Below, one piece after another: positions 18,272-27,046 of a DNA stretch of 52,829 bases. The notes under the pieces were generated by a model. It saw only the letters and a program-made list of their open reading frames with translations. It made no database searches and had not been told where the DNA came from. Source of the DNA: Planctomycetes bacterium ADurb.Bin069 (GTDB lineage: Bacteria; Planctomycetota; UBA8108; UBA8890; UBA8898). The stretch lies in the NCBI GenBank assembly GCA_002070955.1, contig MWEK01000031.1, forward strand, positions 1-52,829, read 5' to 3'. How positions within the stretch are numbered: the first letter of the stretch is position 1; the number at the start of each line of letters is the position of its first letter. A program made the position numbers and the translations under genes.

Positions 18272-19539
18272 CAGACGAGCTCCGGCAGGCCGCGGATGTG
18301 CGCCAACAGCAGGTTCAGCCGCGCTCTGAGCACGCCGTAGCTGTAATAGCGCGCCGCCACGGCGTAATTGTGCTCCACCGTCTCCCGGCGGTAGTCCTGG
18401 TCTTCGATGAGCCGCCTGACCTCGGCGACCACGTCCTGGGACAGAAACCCTTCCATGATCGGCACGCGGAAGCCCCGGGGCTCGATGTCCCGGGCGAAAA
18501 CCCCGTAGCGGTTGACGAGCAACGGTTTCTTGAAATAGACGGCCTCCAGGAAGGCGTTCCCGAATCCCTCGTAGAGACTGGGATAGGTCACGAAATCCGC
18601 GTGCGGATAGATGTCCCAGAGGGTGTAGGTCTTCTTGCCGTCCAGCGTGGTTTGCCTCGTATCGGTGACGCGCGTGCTGAAGAAGCGCAGGTCCACGCCC
18701 ACGCGCTTGGCCTCGGCGGCCAGAACGTCCCGATACTCCAGGCCTTCATCGCCGGCCTCGTGGGCGACGACGAGCTTGCAGCGCGGGTTGCCGAGAGTCT
18801 GGAGGAGCGTGATCGCGTAGTGGATGCCCTTGCGCGGCACGACCCGGGTGGGCTGGAGGATCAGGATGTCGTCGGGCGCCAGACCGATCTCGGCGCGCAC
18901 ATCCGACGCGTAGCCGTCCGGCGGCGCCGGCGGATGCTCGAAGTCGACGACGTTGGGCACCACGAGGGACGCGACGCCCTTGCGCCGGCTGAGATCTTCC
19001 TGCGCGGTCTCGTTGATGACGACGTGCCTGAGATCACTGTCCCGAGACGGAAACGCCATGTCCAGGTAGTCGTTGACGGCGTTGACGGAGTAGCGTGTGC
19101 GCTCCCAGTAGAAGTCGTGGTGGTGGCCGATCGCCGGCACGTGCGTCTCGGCCAGGAACTCCGTGATCGCGAGCCCGAGGGGCACGTGCATGGGGATCGC
19201 CAAAACGTTTTCCAACACGATGATCCGCAGATCGAAGCGCTCCACGAACTCGTAGAGCGTGCGCCGGAGATAATCGGCCAGGATTTTGATGCGCCGGGTC
19301 ACCAGGGGCGGCCGGGCGGTCTTGCCCCAGATGTGGTCGTTGATCCACACGTTCTCGGGGAAATGAAAGAACGCCTCGGGGACGCACATGGTCCGCGCCG
19401 GATCGCAGTCGGTCTTGCCGGCATACCAGAAGCACGTGTGCCCCTCGGCCTCGAGCACGTCGGCCCACTTGCCGGCTTCCAGCGAGACCCCGTCCGTGCC
19501 GGCAAACCGCGTCGAGATGAAACCGATATTCTCCGCCAT
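18271..19539 (-). CDS. GT4 glycosyltransferase, possibly mannosylglucosylglycerate-type
   Basis: 422 aa from the ATG at 19539 (MAENIGFISTRFAGTDGVSL). It has a GT-B fold: N-terminal nucleotide-sugar acceptor half with GVSLEAGKWADVLEAEGH and HHHDFYWERTRYS, C-terminal donor half with LQPTRVVPRKGIHYAI and the EX7E motif (EGFGNAFLEA). It is a retaining transferase. It forms a translationally coupled operon with the GH13_18 phosphorylase and faces GpgS. Mannosylglucosylglycerate synthases of compatible-solute pathways belong to this family, which makes an oligosaccharide solute plausible, but specificity cannot be read from sequence. Confidence 0.8.
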   Translation of the reverse strand: MAENIGFISTRFAGTDGVSLEAGKWADVLEAEGHTCFWYAGKTDCDPARTMCVPEAFFHFPENVWINDHIWGKTARPPLVTRRIKILADYLRRTLYEFVERFDLRIIVLENVLAIPMHVPLGLAITEFLAETHVPAIGHHHDFYWERTRYSVNAVNDYLDMAFPSRDSDLRHVVINETAQEDLSRRKGVASLVVPNVVDFEHPPAPPDGYASDVRAEIGLAPDDILILQPTRVVPRKGIHYAITLLQTLGNPRCKLVVAHEAGDEGLEYRDVLAAEAKRVGVDLRFFSTRVTDTRQTTLDGKKTYTLWDIYPHADFVTYPSLYEGFGNAFLEAVYFKKPLLVNRYGVFARDIEPRGFRVPIMEGFLSQDVVAEVRRLIEDQDYRRETVEHNYAVAARYYSYGVLRARLNLLLAHIRGLPELV

Positions 19540-19797
19540 AGCCGCAAAGCCCGCGCGGGAACGCCGGGCGCTCCCCGACAATCATGGCCCGCCGGCGCGC
19601 GTCTGTCCAGCGCGCCGCGCGCCGGAGCGGGGTTACCGGACCGCGTTCATGAAAAACGCGCTACAACCCCGCGCGGACCTTTCTAGGCCCGAGGGCATCG
19701 GTTACACTGAAATCCCGATGCGATCCCGATTCGATTGGTGAGAGCGACAGCGGCGTGAGCGACAACCGGTACGGCCAGGTAGTGACGGCGTTCGTTC

Positions 19798-20469
19798 ATG
19801 GAAGAGATTCTACGGCGCATTCCAGAATTCAAGGCCGCCGCGCGCGGCATGGGGGAGATCGTGCCCGCCGATCTCGTCCTCATCGCCGAAGCGCCCGCGC
19901 CGGCCGGCCGGGAGGAACGCCGCATTCGGGTGCTGCTGGAACGCTGCAACGAGACGGGCGTCCGGCCGCGCGCCATCGGTAATTGCGGAAGCGGCTTCGG
20001 CATCCGGCTCGAAACCGACGGAAACCATCGCGACCTGAGCGCGGCCGGCGCCGACTCCCTCCGTAACCAGCCCGAGGGTCCGCCGGGCAAGATCGACGCC
20101 GCCGCCGTCTCCGGGGCGTTCCTCGGGGACAATAGCCCGGCTCTCGCCGCGAACTTGGGTATCTCGGTCCACAGGAAAGTGTTCGCCCGCCGCCGGCCCG
20201 GCGGCCCGGACTTTCGGCCCCCCACCCGTGGGCCGGGCCGAGGCCGTGCAAGGCGCCCTCTGCCTCCTGTCGATTCCCTCGCGGGCGACCTCGGCGGCGG
20301 CCTGCTTCCTCCAACCCCGGTGCCCGGCCGCCGCCCTCCGGTGCGCCGTCCCGGCCGCGGGCGCCGACCCGGACCAAACCCGCCGGCCCACCGCCGTCGG
20401 GACCCGCGCCGACGGGCGCGCGCGGCCCGCCGGCATCGTGCCGGCTATCGACGGAGACTGCGGCGATGA
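19798..20469 (+). pseudogene. Degenerate M20/M42-peptidase-like remnant
   Basis: The first 55 residues (IVPADLVLIAEAPAPAGREERRIRVLLERC) match the N-terminal start of M20-type metallopeptidases ('TPAPTGEE..R..L'). A later GDNSPALAANL recalls the 'GDN..G.A.L' metal-site segment. The intervening HLDT-like metal motif is missing. From about residue 130 the frame becomes Arg/Pro/Gly junk, and no other frame continues the family. It lies in the divergent gap between the two solute operons. It is probably a decaying gene; the family assignment is tentative. Confidence 0.35.
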
Positions 20470-21518
20470 CTGAGGAACGTCCGCGCGGACCCGCGCGCGG
20501 CGCCGGCGGAAAACCGCCGTCGCCCGTCGCCGACCACGCCCGACTCGGGGAATGGCTCCGCACGCACACGTTCCACCACTCGCAGTTTGCCGATGTCGAA
20601 AAACTCGTCGAGGAGAAGCAACGTCAGGGTCTCAAGATCTCCCTGTGCCTTCCCACCCTCAACGAAGAGGCCACCATCGGCAAGGAGATCATGGTCTTCA
20701 AGTCCGAGCTGATGGCCCGCCACCCCCTCCTGGACGAGATCGCGGTCATCGACTCGGGCTCGAAGGACAAGACCCGCGAGGTCGCGCGGTCCTTCGGAGC
20801 GGATGTGTACGCCGCGTCCGACATCCTCCCCGAGGAGGGTTTTCGGAAGGGCAAGGGCGAGAATCTGTGGAAAGCCCTTTATCAGCTTCGCGGCGACATC
20901 ATCGTCTACGCCGACACGGACATTAAAAACATCCACGCGCGCTTCGTGTACGGGACGGTCGCGCCCCTGCTCTTGAACCCCGAGATCATGTACGTCAAGG
21001 CGTTCTACAACCGGCCCCTCACCCTCACGAAGGGCGTGCGCGTCGCCGACGGCGGCGGCCGCGTCACCGAGATTCTGATCAGGCCCTTGTTTTCCCTTTT
21101 CTTCCCGGAGCTGACCGCGGTCATTCAGCCCCTTTCGGGGGAATACGCCGGGCGCCGGTCGGTGCTGGAACGTATTCCGTTTCCCGTCGGCTACGGCGTC
21201 GAGACCTCCCACTTGATCGACATCGTCGGGGTGTTCGGGCTGGGGGCCCTCGCCCAGACGGATCTCGAACAGCGCGTCCACCGCAACCAGACGCTGCAGT
21301 CCCTGGGGCGCATGTCCTTCGCCATCCTGCACACCTTCCTGGCGCGATGCGAGGATCTCGGCGTCATCCGCGGGCTGCCCCCGCTCAATACAATCATCAG
21401 ACAATTCCAAACCCGCAAGAACGTGTACAAAGAAGTGAACTCCGAGATCACCGAGGAGGAGCGCCCGCCGATGATCACGCTGCCGGCGTATCAGAAGAAG
21501 TTCGGCCGCGAACCGTGA
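20466..21518 (+). CDS. gpgS: Glucosyl-3-phosphoglycerate synthase
   Basis: 350 aa GT81/GT2-like enzyme. Conserved WLRTHTFHHSQFADVEKLV, ISLCLPTLNEEATIG, GFRKGKGENLWKALY, the donor-metal DxD in VYADTDIKN, and PLSGEYAGRR are the landmarks of GpgS. It transfers glucose from an NDP-glucose to 3-phosphoglycerate, the first step of glucosylglycerate synthesis. The next gene starts on GTGA overlapping the stop. With the HAD phosphatase and GT4 genes downstream it makes a complete-looking solute operon. Confidence 0.92.
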   Translation: MTEERPRGPARGAGGKPPSPVADHARLGEWLRTHTFHHSQFADVEKLVEEKQRQGLKISLCLPTLNEEATIGKEIMVFKSELMARHPLLDEIAVIDSGSKDKTREVARSFGADVYAASDILPEEGFRKGKGENLWKALYQLRGDIIVYADTDIKNIHARFVYGTVAPLLLNPEIMYVKAFYNRPLTLTKGVRVADGGGRVTEILIRPLFSLFFPELTAVIQPLSGEYAGRRSVLERIPFPVGYGVETSHLIDIVGVFGLGALAQTDLEQRVHRNQTLQSLGRMSFAILHTFLARCEDLGVIRGLPPLNTIIRQFQTRKNVYKEVNSEITEEERPPMITLPAYQKKFGREP

Positions 21519-22975
21519 CCGTGCCCCTCAGAGTCGCCATCCTCCACTATCACCTCCGCCCGGGCGGCGTGACGCGGGTGATAACCGGCGCCGTGCGGGC
21601 CCTCGGCGCCCGCGACATCCGCGCCGCCGTCCTGGCCGGCTCGGCCCCCGAGACAGGCGCGGGAACCGAGCTTTCCGTCGCGGTCGTGCCCGGCCTCGAC
21701 TACACGACGCGGTTGGCTCAGGCTCCCCCGCCGGACCGTCTCGCCGCCGAGCTCGCGGAGGCGGCGCGCGCCGAGCTTGGCGGCGAACCCGACGTCTGGC
21801 ACGTCCACAACCACTCCCTCGGGAAGAACTGCGCGCTGCCGCGCGCCCTGGCCCGCATGCTCGGGCGCGGAGCCCGCCTCCTCCTTCAAATTCACGACTT
21901 CCCCGAGGACGGCCGCCCCGAAAACTACCGCGCCCTGCTTCGCGACGCCGGCGGAGCGGCGGCGCTGGCCGGCCGCCTGTATCCCCGCGCGCCCCACGTC
22001 CGCTACGCGGTGCTGAACCGAAGGGATCGCGCCGTCCTGCTGGGCGCCGGCGCCGACGCCGCGCGCGTGCACCTCCTGCCCAATCCCGTCGCCGTCGAGG
22101 CCCCCCCGGGGACCGAAGGGCCCTCCGCGGGAGAGGTGTTCACGTTTCTGTACCCCACCCGCGCGATCCGCCGCAAGAACCTCGGCGAGTTCCTGCTGTG
22201 GGCCGCGGCGGCGCGCCGCGGCGAACGTTTCGGCGTGACGCTCGCGCCGGCGACCCCGGCGGAAGCCGACCCCTACGCCTGCTGGACGAAGCTCGCCGCC
22301 GAGCTCCGGCTCCCCGTCGAGTTCGAGCTCGGCGCGCGGCCGGGCGCCACCATGCGCCGCCTCGTCGGGGCCTGCGCCTGCGCCGTGACAACCAGCGTGG
22401 CCGAGGGCTTCGGCCTCGCGTTTCTCGAGCCTTGGCTCGCGGGCCGGCCGGTGGCCGGACGCAACCTGAGGGAAATCACCGCGGATTTCGCCCAAGAGGG
22501 CATCGCCCTGGAAGGCCTGTACGAACGGCTGGAAATCCCCGCCGACTGGGTCGACGCCGGGAAGCTCCGCGGCGCCATCGAGGCGGCGCTCCACACGACG
22601 TATGCCGCCTACGGGCGCACCCCTCCCGCCGATGCCGCCGCGCGCGCGCTGCGGGCCATCGTCGCGAACGACACGGCGGATTTCGGCCGCCTCGACCGGG
22701 CCGCGCAAGAGGCCGTCGTCCGCAGGGTCGCCTCCCACCCGGCCGAGGCGGATGCGCTGCGGCCCCGCGAGCTTCGGATCGCCGGCGCCGATGCGGTCGC
22801 GCGCAACCGCGCGCGCATCGCCGACCGTTTCAGCCTCGCCGCCTACGGCCGCGCGCTGGAGACGATCTACCGCGCCGCTGCGGCCGACGACCCCGGGCGC
22901 GTCGAGGCTCTAGACTCCGGCGCCGTTTTGGACGGCTTCCTCGCTCCCGAGCGCCTGTTCCTCTCGAGGTTTTGA
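21515..22975 (+). CDS. GT4 glycosyltransferase (solute operon)
   Basis: 486 aa from the GTG at 21515 (GTGA overlap with gpgS; GTG at 21521 is also possible). The N-terminal LRVAILHYHLRPGGVTRVI is a GT-B glycine-rich opening. VWHVHNHSLGKN and LLLQIHDFPEDGRPENY lie in the acceptor half, and the EX7E motif EGFGLAFLE near residue 300 is the donor-side catalytic pair. The last 100 or so residues are an extra helical tail. Its position between gpgS and the HAD gene suggests that it extends or processes glucosylglycerate. Confidence 0.85.
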   Translation: MTVPLRVAILHYHLRPGGVTRVITGAVRALGARDIRAAVLAGSAPETGAGTELSVAVVPGLDYTTRLAQAPPPDRLAAELAEAARAELGGEPDVWHVHNHSLGKNCALPRALARMLGRGARLLLQIHDFPEDGRPENYRALLRDAGGAAALAGRLYPRAPHVRYAVLNRRDRAVLLGAGADAARVHLLPNPVAVEAPPGTEGPSAGEVFTFLYPTRAIRRKNLGEFLLWAAAARRGERFGVTLAPATPAEADPYACWTKLAAELRLPVEFELGARPGATMRRLVGACACAVTTSVAEGFGLAFLEPWLAGRPVAGRNLREITADFAQEGIALEGLYERLEIPADWVDAGKLRGAIEAALHTTYAAYGRTPPADAAARALRAIVANDTADFGRLDRAAQEAVVRRVASHPAEADALRPRELRIAGADAVARNRARIADRFSLAAYGRALETIYRAAAADDPGRVEALDSGAVLDGFLAPERLFLSRF

Positions 22976-22977
22976 CG

Positions 22978-23865
22978 ATGTGGACCGAGGATCGAAAGGC
23001 CGAACTGGCGCGCGAGCTCATCGCCCGCATCAGGGCGCTCAGCGCGCCGCGCCGCCCCGTGCCCGCGCCGGTGGCCGCCCGCGGCGGGCGCCTCCCGGGC
23101 ATTCGCGCGGTATTTTTCGACGTCTACAACACGATGCTTGCCTGCGCCTTCGACGAAACGCGCGCCGACGGCCGCGCCTTCGCGCAGGCCTGCGCCGCGC
23201 TCGGGTTCGCCGCGGCGCCCGCGGCCGCGCCGCGGCACGCCGAGCTTTTCCGCGGGGCGATCGAGGCGGAACACCGCGAGTCCCGCGGGCGGGGCATCGC
23301 CTTCCCCGAGGTCGACATACGGGCGGTGTGGCGCGACGTTCTCGCGCGACTTCACGCCGAAGGCCTCTTCCCGCGCCGGCCCGATGAGGACGACATCGCT
23401 CGGCTCGCGATCGAATACGAGTGCCGGGTCGATCCCGCCTGGCCCGTGCCGGGCCTCGCGGATCTGCTCGAAGACCTGGCGGGCAGAGGCATCAAGCTCG
23501 GCATCGTCTCGAACGCGCAGTTCTACACGCCGCTGGTGCTCGAGGCGTTCCTGGGCGACAGCCGCGCGCGCCGCTGCTTCGATCCCGTGCTCTGCGTGTG
23601 GTCCTACCGCCTGAAGGAAGCCAAACCCTCGCCGCGCCTGGCGAGCGCCGCCCTGGACGCGCTCAGGACCGAGTACGGCATCGCGCCCGAGGAGGCGGTC
23701 ATGGTGGGCAACAGCCCGGAGAAGGACATCCTGCCGGCCGCCGCTCTGGGCTGCGCCGCGGTGCTGTGCACCGCCGACGCGGGGCCGGAAGCGCTCGAGC
23801 CCGAGGCGTGCGCGAAGGCGGCGGCGGTCATCGGGGATCTGCGGGACCTGGCGGCGATCCTCTGA
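22978..23865 (+). CDS. HAD-superfamily hydrolase, candidate glucosyl-3-phosphoglycerate phosphatase
   Basis: 295 aa, 2 bases after the GT4. Motif I is VFFDVYNTML (nucleophile Asp in DxY, with Tyr in place of the second Asp, as in the 'DVYGT' subgroup). Motif II is LGIVSNAQF, motif III a Lys in RLKEAKPSPRL, and motif IV VMVGNSPEKDI. The N-terminal 40 residues are a helical extension. In this operon the obvious job is to dephosphorylate glucosyl-3-phosphoglycerate to glucosylglycerate. The atypical motif I leaves a dehalogenase-like or other activity possible. Confidence 0.8.
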   Translation: MWTEDRKAELARELIARIRALSAPRRPVPAPVAARGGRLPGIRAVFFDVYNTMLACAFDETRADGRAFAQACAALGFAAAPAAAPRHAELFRGAIEAEHRESRGRGIAFPEVDIRAVWRDVLARLHAEGLFPRRPDEDDIARLAIEYECRVDPAWPVPGLADLLEDLAGRGIKLGIVSNAQFYTPLVLEAFLGDSRARRCFDPVLCVWSYRLKEAKPSPRLASAALDALRTEYGIAPEEAVMVGNSPEKDILPAAALGCAAVLCTADAGPEALEPEACAKAAAVIGDLRDLAAIL

Positions 23866-23990
23866 CGATCAGGGCGGAATCGCCGCCGCGGGGCGCCCCT
23901 CCGGCGCCTTGACCGTAGCGCCCTCCCCGTGATACGTTTGTGCCTTGGAAACGCCTGTCGCGGCGGCGCGCCGCGGGTCGGAGGCTGCGT

Positions 23991-24815
23991 ATGATCGCCA
24001 ATCTTCTGACGGTCGGCAACGCCGTGTGCGGGTTCATCGCCATCGCCTTGATGGCGACCGGCCCGCGCCTCGCCGAGGGGCCGCCGGTGGAGCTCAAATG
24101 GGCGGCCTGGCTGATCTTCCTGGGCATGGTCTTCGACATGCTCGACGGCCGCGTCGCGCGGTCCACCGGCACGACCTCCGAGCTCGGAGCGCAGCTCGAC
24201 ACGCTGGCCGACATGATCACCTTCGGCGCGGCGCCGGCGCTCATCGTCCTCCAGATGCATCGGCTGCCCGAAGTCTGGCCTTGGCACCTCCCGAACTGGG
24301 TGCTGTGGTGCTTCTGCATCGCCTATTTCCTGGGCGCGGTGCTCAGGCTCGCCCGCTTCACGGTGGAGAACGTGCCCGACGAATCGGCGCACCTGTGCTT
24401 CAAGGGCATCCCCTCCCCGGGCGCGGCCGGACTGCTCGCGTCGCTCACCGTGTTCTACTTCTACCTCAAGAACTTCAAGCACCCCGAACTCGTCAAGTGG
24501 GTGCCGCCCGCCTGGAAGGAACCCCTCCAGGCCTTCGCGGACGTGATCCCGGGCGCTTTGCCGGTGCTGGCGCTCGTTCTGGGGTACACCATGGTGAGCA
24601 ATCGCCTGCGCTACGCCCACGTCGTCAGCCGCTTCCTGTCGCGGCGCACCTTCGATGCCTTCGCCTACGTGATCTTCGGCCTGGTGCTCCTGGTGGCGCT
24701 CCCCGAGATCACGCTGCCGGTGGTCTTTCTCGTGTATCTGCTCTCCTCCCCCGTACAGCACCTCGCGGCGCGCCTGCGCGCGCGAAAGGCGGCGCACGTT
24801 GCTGATCAAAAATGA
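23991..24815 (+). CDS. pssA: CDP-alcohol phosphatidyltransferase (phosphatidylserine synthase-like)
   Basis: Start at the ATG at 23991 with GGAGG upstream, rather than the GTG at 23940; 274 aa. The family signature DG-x2-AR-x8-G-x3-D-x3-D is complete (DGRVARSTGTTSELGAQLDTLADMI region). Five to seven membrane helices follow the pattern of PssA. It makes phosphatidylserine from CDP-diacylglycerol and serine, the entry to phosphatidylethanolamine; PssA is more likely than phosphatidylglycerophosphate synthase given FGAAPALIVLQ and its length. It overlaps panC by 17 bases. Confidence 0.88.
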   Translation: MIANLLTVGNAVCGFIAIALMATGPRLAEGPPVELKWAAWLIFLGMVFDMLDGRVARSTGTTSELGAQLDTLADMITFGAAPALIVLQMHRLPEVWPWHLPNWVLWCFCIAYFLGAVLRLARFTVENVPDESAHLCFKGIPSPGAAGLLASLTVFYFYLKNFKHPELVKWVPPAWKEPLQAFADVIPGALPVLALVLGYTMVSNRLRYAHVVSRFLSRRTFDAFAYVIFGLVLLVALPEITLPVVFLVYLLSSPVQHLAARLRARKAAHVADQK

Positions 24816-25653
24816 CGCCGCCGGCGTGCAGGCCTGGAGCCTCGCGTGCCGGGCCGCGGGGCTGCGCATCGGGTTCGTGCCCACCATGGGGGCCCTCCAC
24901 GGAGGCCACGCCGCGCTCCTGCGCGCGGCGCGCGCCGAGTGCGACCGCGTCATCGCCAGCGTCTTCGTGAATCCGCTCCAGTTCGGCCCTGGCGAGGACT
25001 TCGCCGCCTACCCGCGCCCCTTCGAGCGCGACAAGGCCCTGTGCGCCGAGGCCGGCGTCGATCTCCTGTATCACGGCAACCCGGAGGATTTTTACCCGCC
25101 GGGATTCCGCACCGAGGTCCGCGTAAGGGAACTCGGCGAAACGCTGTGCGGGCGCGCGCGTCCCGGCCACTTCGAGGGCGTGTGCACGGTGGTCGCGAAG
25201 CTGCTCCTGCGCACGTTCCCCCACCGCGCCTATTTCGGCCAGAAAGACTACCAGCAGGCGGCGATCATCCGCCGCATGGCCGCGGATCTGGACATTCCCG
25301 CCGCGATCGCCGTCCTGCCCACGGTGCGGGAGCCCGACGGCCTGGCCATGAGCTCGCGCAACGCCTACCTCGGCCCCGCCGAGCGCGCCGCCGCGCCGTG
25401 CATCTTCCGCGGGCTGAGCGCAGCCTTGGCGCGATTCGCCGCGGGCGAGCGGGGCGCCGGCGCCCTTGTCGGGACGTGCCGGAGCGTCATCGCCGCCGAA
25501 CCGGCGGCGGCCATCGAATATGTCGCGGCGGCGGATGCCGAGTCGCTGCGGGAATACGCCGTCGAAGAGCGCATCGGCGGCCGGGCGGTCCTCGCCGCCG
25601 CGGTGCGCTTCGGCCCGGCGCGGTTGATCGACAATGTGCTCCTCGAACCCTGA
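24799..25653 (+). CDS. panC: Pantothenate synthetase
   Basis: 284 aa, TTG start inside pssA. ATP-dependent ligation of pantoate and beta-alanine. It shows the HIGH-like PTMGALHGGH, FVNPLQFGPGEDFAAYPR, FGQKDYQQ and the KMSKS-like MSSRN, all in the standard order, and length fits the family. It is in an operon with pssA and ispE, so coenzyme A precursor, phospholipid and isoprenoid supply are co-expressed. Confidence 0.96.
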   Translation: MLIKNDAAGVQAWSLACRAAGLRIGFVPTMGALHGGHAALLRAARAECDRVIASVFVNPLQFGPGEDFAAYPRPFERDKALCAEAGVDLLYHGNPEDFYPPGFRTEVRVRELGETLCGRARPGHFEGVCTVVAKLLLRTFPHRAYFGQKDYQQAAIIRRMAADLDIPAAIAVLPTVREPDGLAMSSRNAYLGPAERAAAPCIFRGLSAALARFAAGERGAGALVGTCRSVIAAEPAAAIEYVAAADAESLREYAVEERIGGRAVLAAAVRFGPARLIDNVLLEP

Positions 25654-25663
25654 CCCGCCCCCC

Positions 25664-26545
25664 ATGCAGGTGGTCCGCCGCGGCCCGGACACGGTCGTCG
25701 TGCGCACGCCGTGCAAGCTCAATCTCTTCCTGGAGGTGATCGGCAAACGCGCGGACGGCTACCACGAGCTGGACATGATCATGGAGGCCATCGACCTGTG
25801 CGATACCCTCACCGTGGCGCGCGACGCCGATGGCATCGCGCTCGCCTGCGATGATCCGGCCGTTCCCACCGACCGGCGCAACACCATCGTCCGGGCCGCC
25901 GAGCGGTTCTTCGAAGCCGCCGGCCTCCCTCCCCGGGCGCGCATGCATCTTCGGAAGCGCGTCCCCATCGGCGGCGGCCTGGGCGGCGGCAGCGCGAACG
26001 GCATCGGGGCGCTCCGAGCCCTCATGGAACTCTACGCGGCGCCCCTCCCCCGGGAGGAACAGTTCCGCATTGCCTGCGAATTGGGCTCGGACGTGCCCTT
26101 CTTCCTTTACGGCGGCCTGGCGCGCTGCCGCGGCCGCGGCGAGATCATCGACCCGCTCGGCGCCGGCGCCCCGCGCCGTTATCTGGTGCTGGTGCCCCCC
26201 TTCGCCTGCAGCACGGCCGAAGTCTATGCGAATCTCAATTTACCTTTGACTTCCCCGCGCAGCGCCGGTACGATGAGCCCCGGGTCTGTTGAAGAGCGCA
26301 TCCGTGACGGGATGCTGTTCTTCAACCGGCTCGAGCAGCCGGCCGCCGGCCTGCGGCCGGAGTTCGCGCTTATCATGAAAAAGGCCCGTGAGATCGGTGT
26401 GGATGCGCACATGACCGGAAGCGGTGCGTGTCTTTTCGCGCTGGCTTCGGATCGCGCCGGCGGCGGCCGCGACGCTCTCGTTGCAGAGGCCCTCGCAGGC
26501 ATGGCGGAGGTGAGAATCGCCGAGAATCTGCCGGCCTGGGGGTAA
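25664..26545 (+). CDS. ispE: 4-diphosphocytidyl-2-C-methyl-D-erythritol kinase
   Basis: 293 aa from the ATG at 25664 (a GTG at 25634 inside panC is an alternative). GHMP kinase: CKLNLFLEVIGKRADGYHEL at the N-terminus, ATP loop PIGGGLGGGSANG, and the C-terminal MTGSGACLFAL. It phosphorylates CDP-methylerythritol in the non-mevalonate isoprenoid pathway. Followed after 21 bases by spoVG, as is common for ispE-spoVG pairs. Confidence 0.95.
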   Translation: MQVVRRGPDTVVVRTPCKLNLFLEVIGKRADGYHELDMIMEAIDLCDTLTVARDADGIALACDDPAVPTDRRNTIVRAAERFFEAAGLPPRARMHLRKRVPIGGGLGGGSANGIGALRALMELYAAPLPREEQFRIACELGSDVPFFLYGGLARCRGRGEIIDPLGAGAPRRYLVLVPPFACSTAEVYANLNLPLTSPRSAGTMSPGSVEERIRDGMLFFNRLEQPAAGLRPEFALIMKKAREIGVDAHMTGSGACLFALASDRAGGGRDALVAEALAGMAEVRIAENLPAWG

Positions 26546-26566
26546 GGGACCGGAAGGAGGGCGGCA

Positions 26567-27022
26567 GTGGAAATCACGAATGTGCGGGTGAGGCTTGCGG
26601 ACGGTGCCAACGAGCGGCTCTGCGCGTACTGCACCATGACGATCGACAACGAGTTCGTCGTTCGGGACCTGCGCATCATTGTCGGGGACAAGGGCTTGTT
26701 CGTCGCCATGCCCAGCCGTAAGGGCCAGCGCCGCTGCCCCCGCTGCACCGCCAAGAATTCCTACCAGGCGAAGTACTGCGGCGAGTGCGGCCTTCGCCTC
26801 CAGGCGCGCCTGAAGCCGGGACCCGCCGAGCAGGCGCGGCTCCACGTCGATATCGCCCACCCGGTTACGCCGGAATGCCGCCGCAAGATCCAGGACTGCA
26901 TCCTAGGCGCCTACGAAAAGGAAAGGACGCGCGCGAAGAGCGAGGGGTACGTGCCGCCGCCTCCCGACGACGAGATCCCATCGGAGTACTTCGAGGAGCA
27001 CACCGAATTCGAGCGCGGGTAG
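26567..27022 (+). CDS. spoVG: SpoVG-family RNA/DNA-binding regulator with inserted zinc ribbon
   Basis: GTG start after GGAAGGAGGG; 151 aa against about 85-100 usual. Residues 1-52 are classic SpoVG (MEITNVRVRL, TIDNEFVVRDLRII, GLFVAMPSRK). Then a 40-residue insertion carries CPRC (57-60) and CGEC (71-74), a four-Cys zinc ribbon. The SpoVG fold resumes with DIAHPVTPECRRKIQDCIL. The C-terminal tail is acidic. SpoVG proteins bind nucleic acids and tune gene expression. The ribbon sits where canonical SpoVG has a short loop after the MPS..R segment. Confidence 0.92.
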   Translation: MEITNVRVRLADGANERLCAYCTMTIDNEFVVRDLRIIVGDKGLFVAMPSRKGQRRCPRCTAKNSYQAKYCGECGLRLQARLKPGPAEQARLHVDIAHPVTPECRRKIQDCILGAYEKERTRAKSEGYVPPPPDDEIPSEYFEEHTEFERG

Positions 27023-27029
27023 ACGCCGC

Positions 27030-27046
27030 AGGCGGATAATCCGCCT
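27030..27046. terminator. Hairpin at the convergent spoVG/pfp junction
   Basis: Perfect 7-bp inverted repeat AGGCGGA-taa-TCCGCCT, located between two convergent genes and touching the pfp stop codon. There is no T tract on either strand, so it may be a bidirectional transcript-end hairpin rather than a full intrinsic terminator. Confidence 0.4.
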
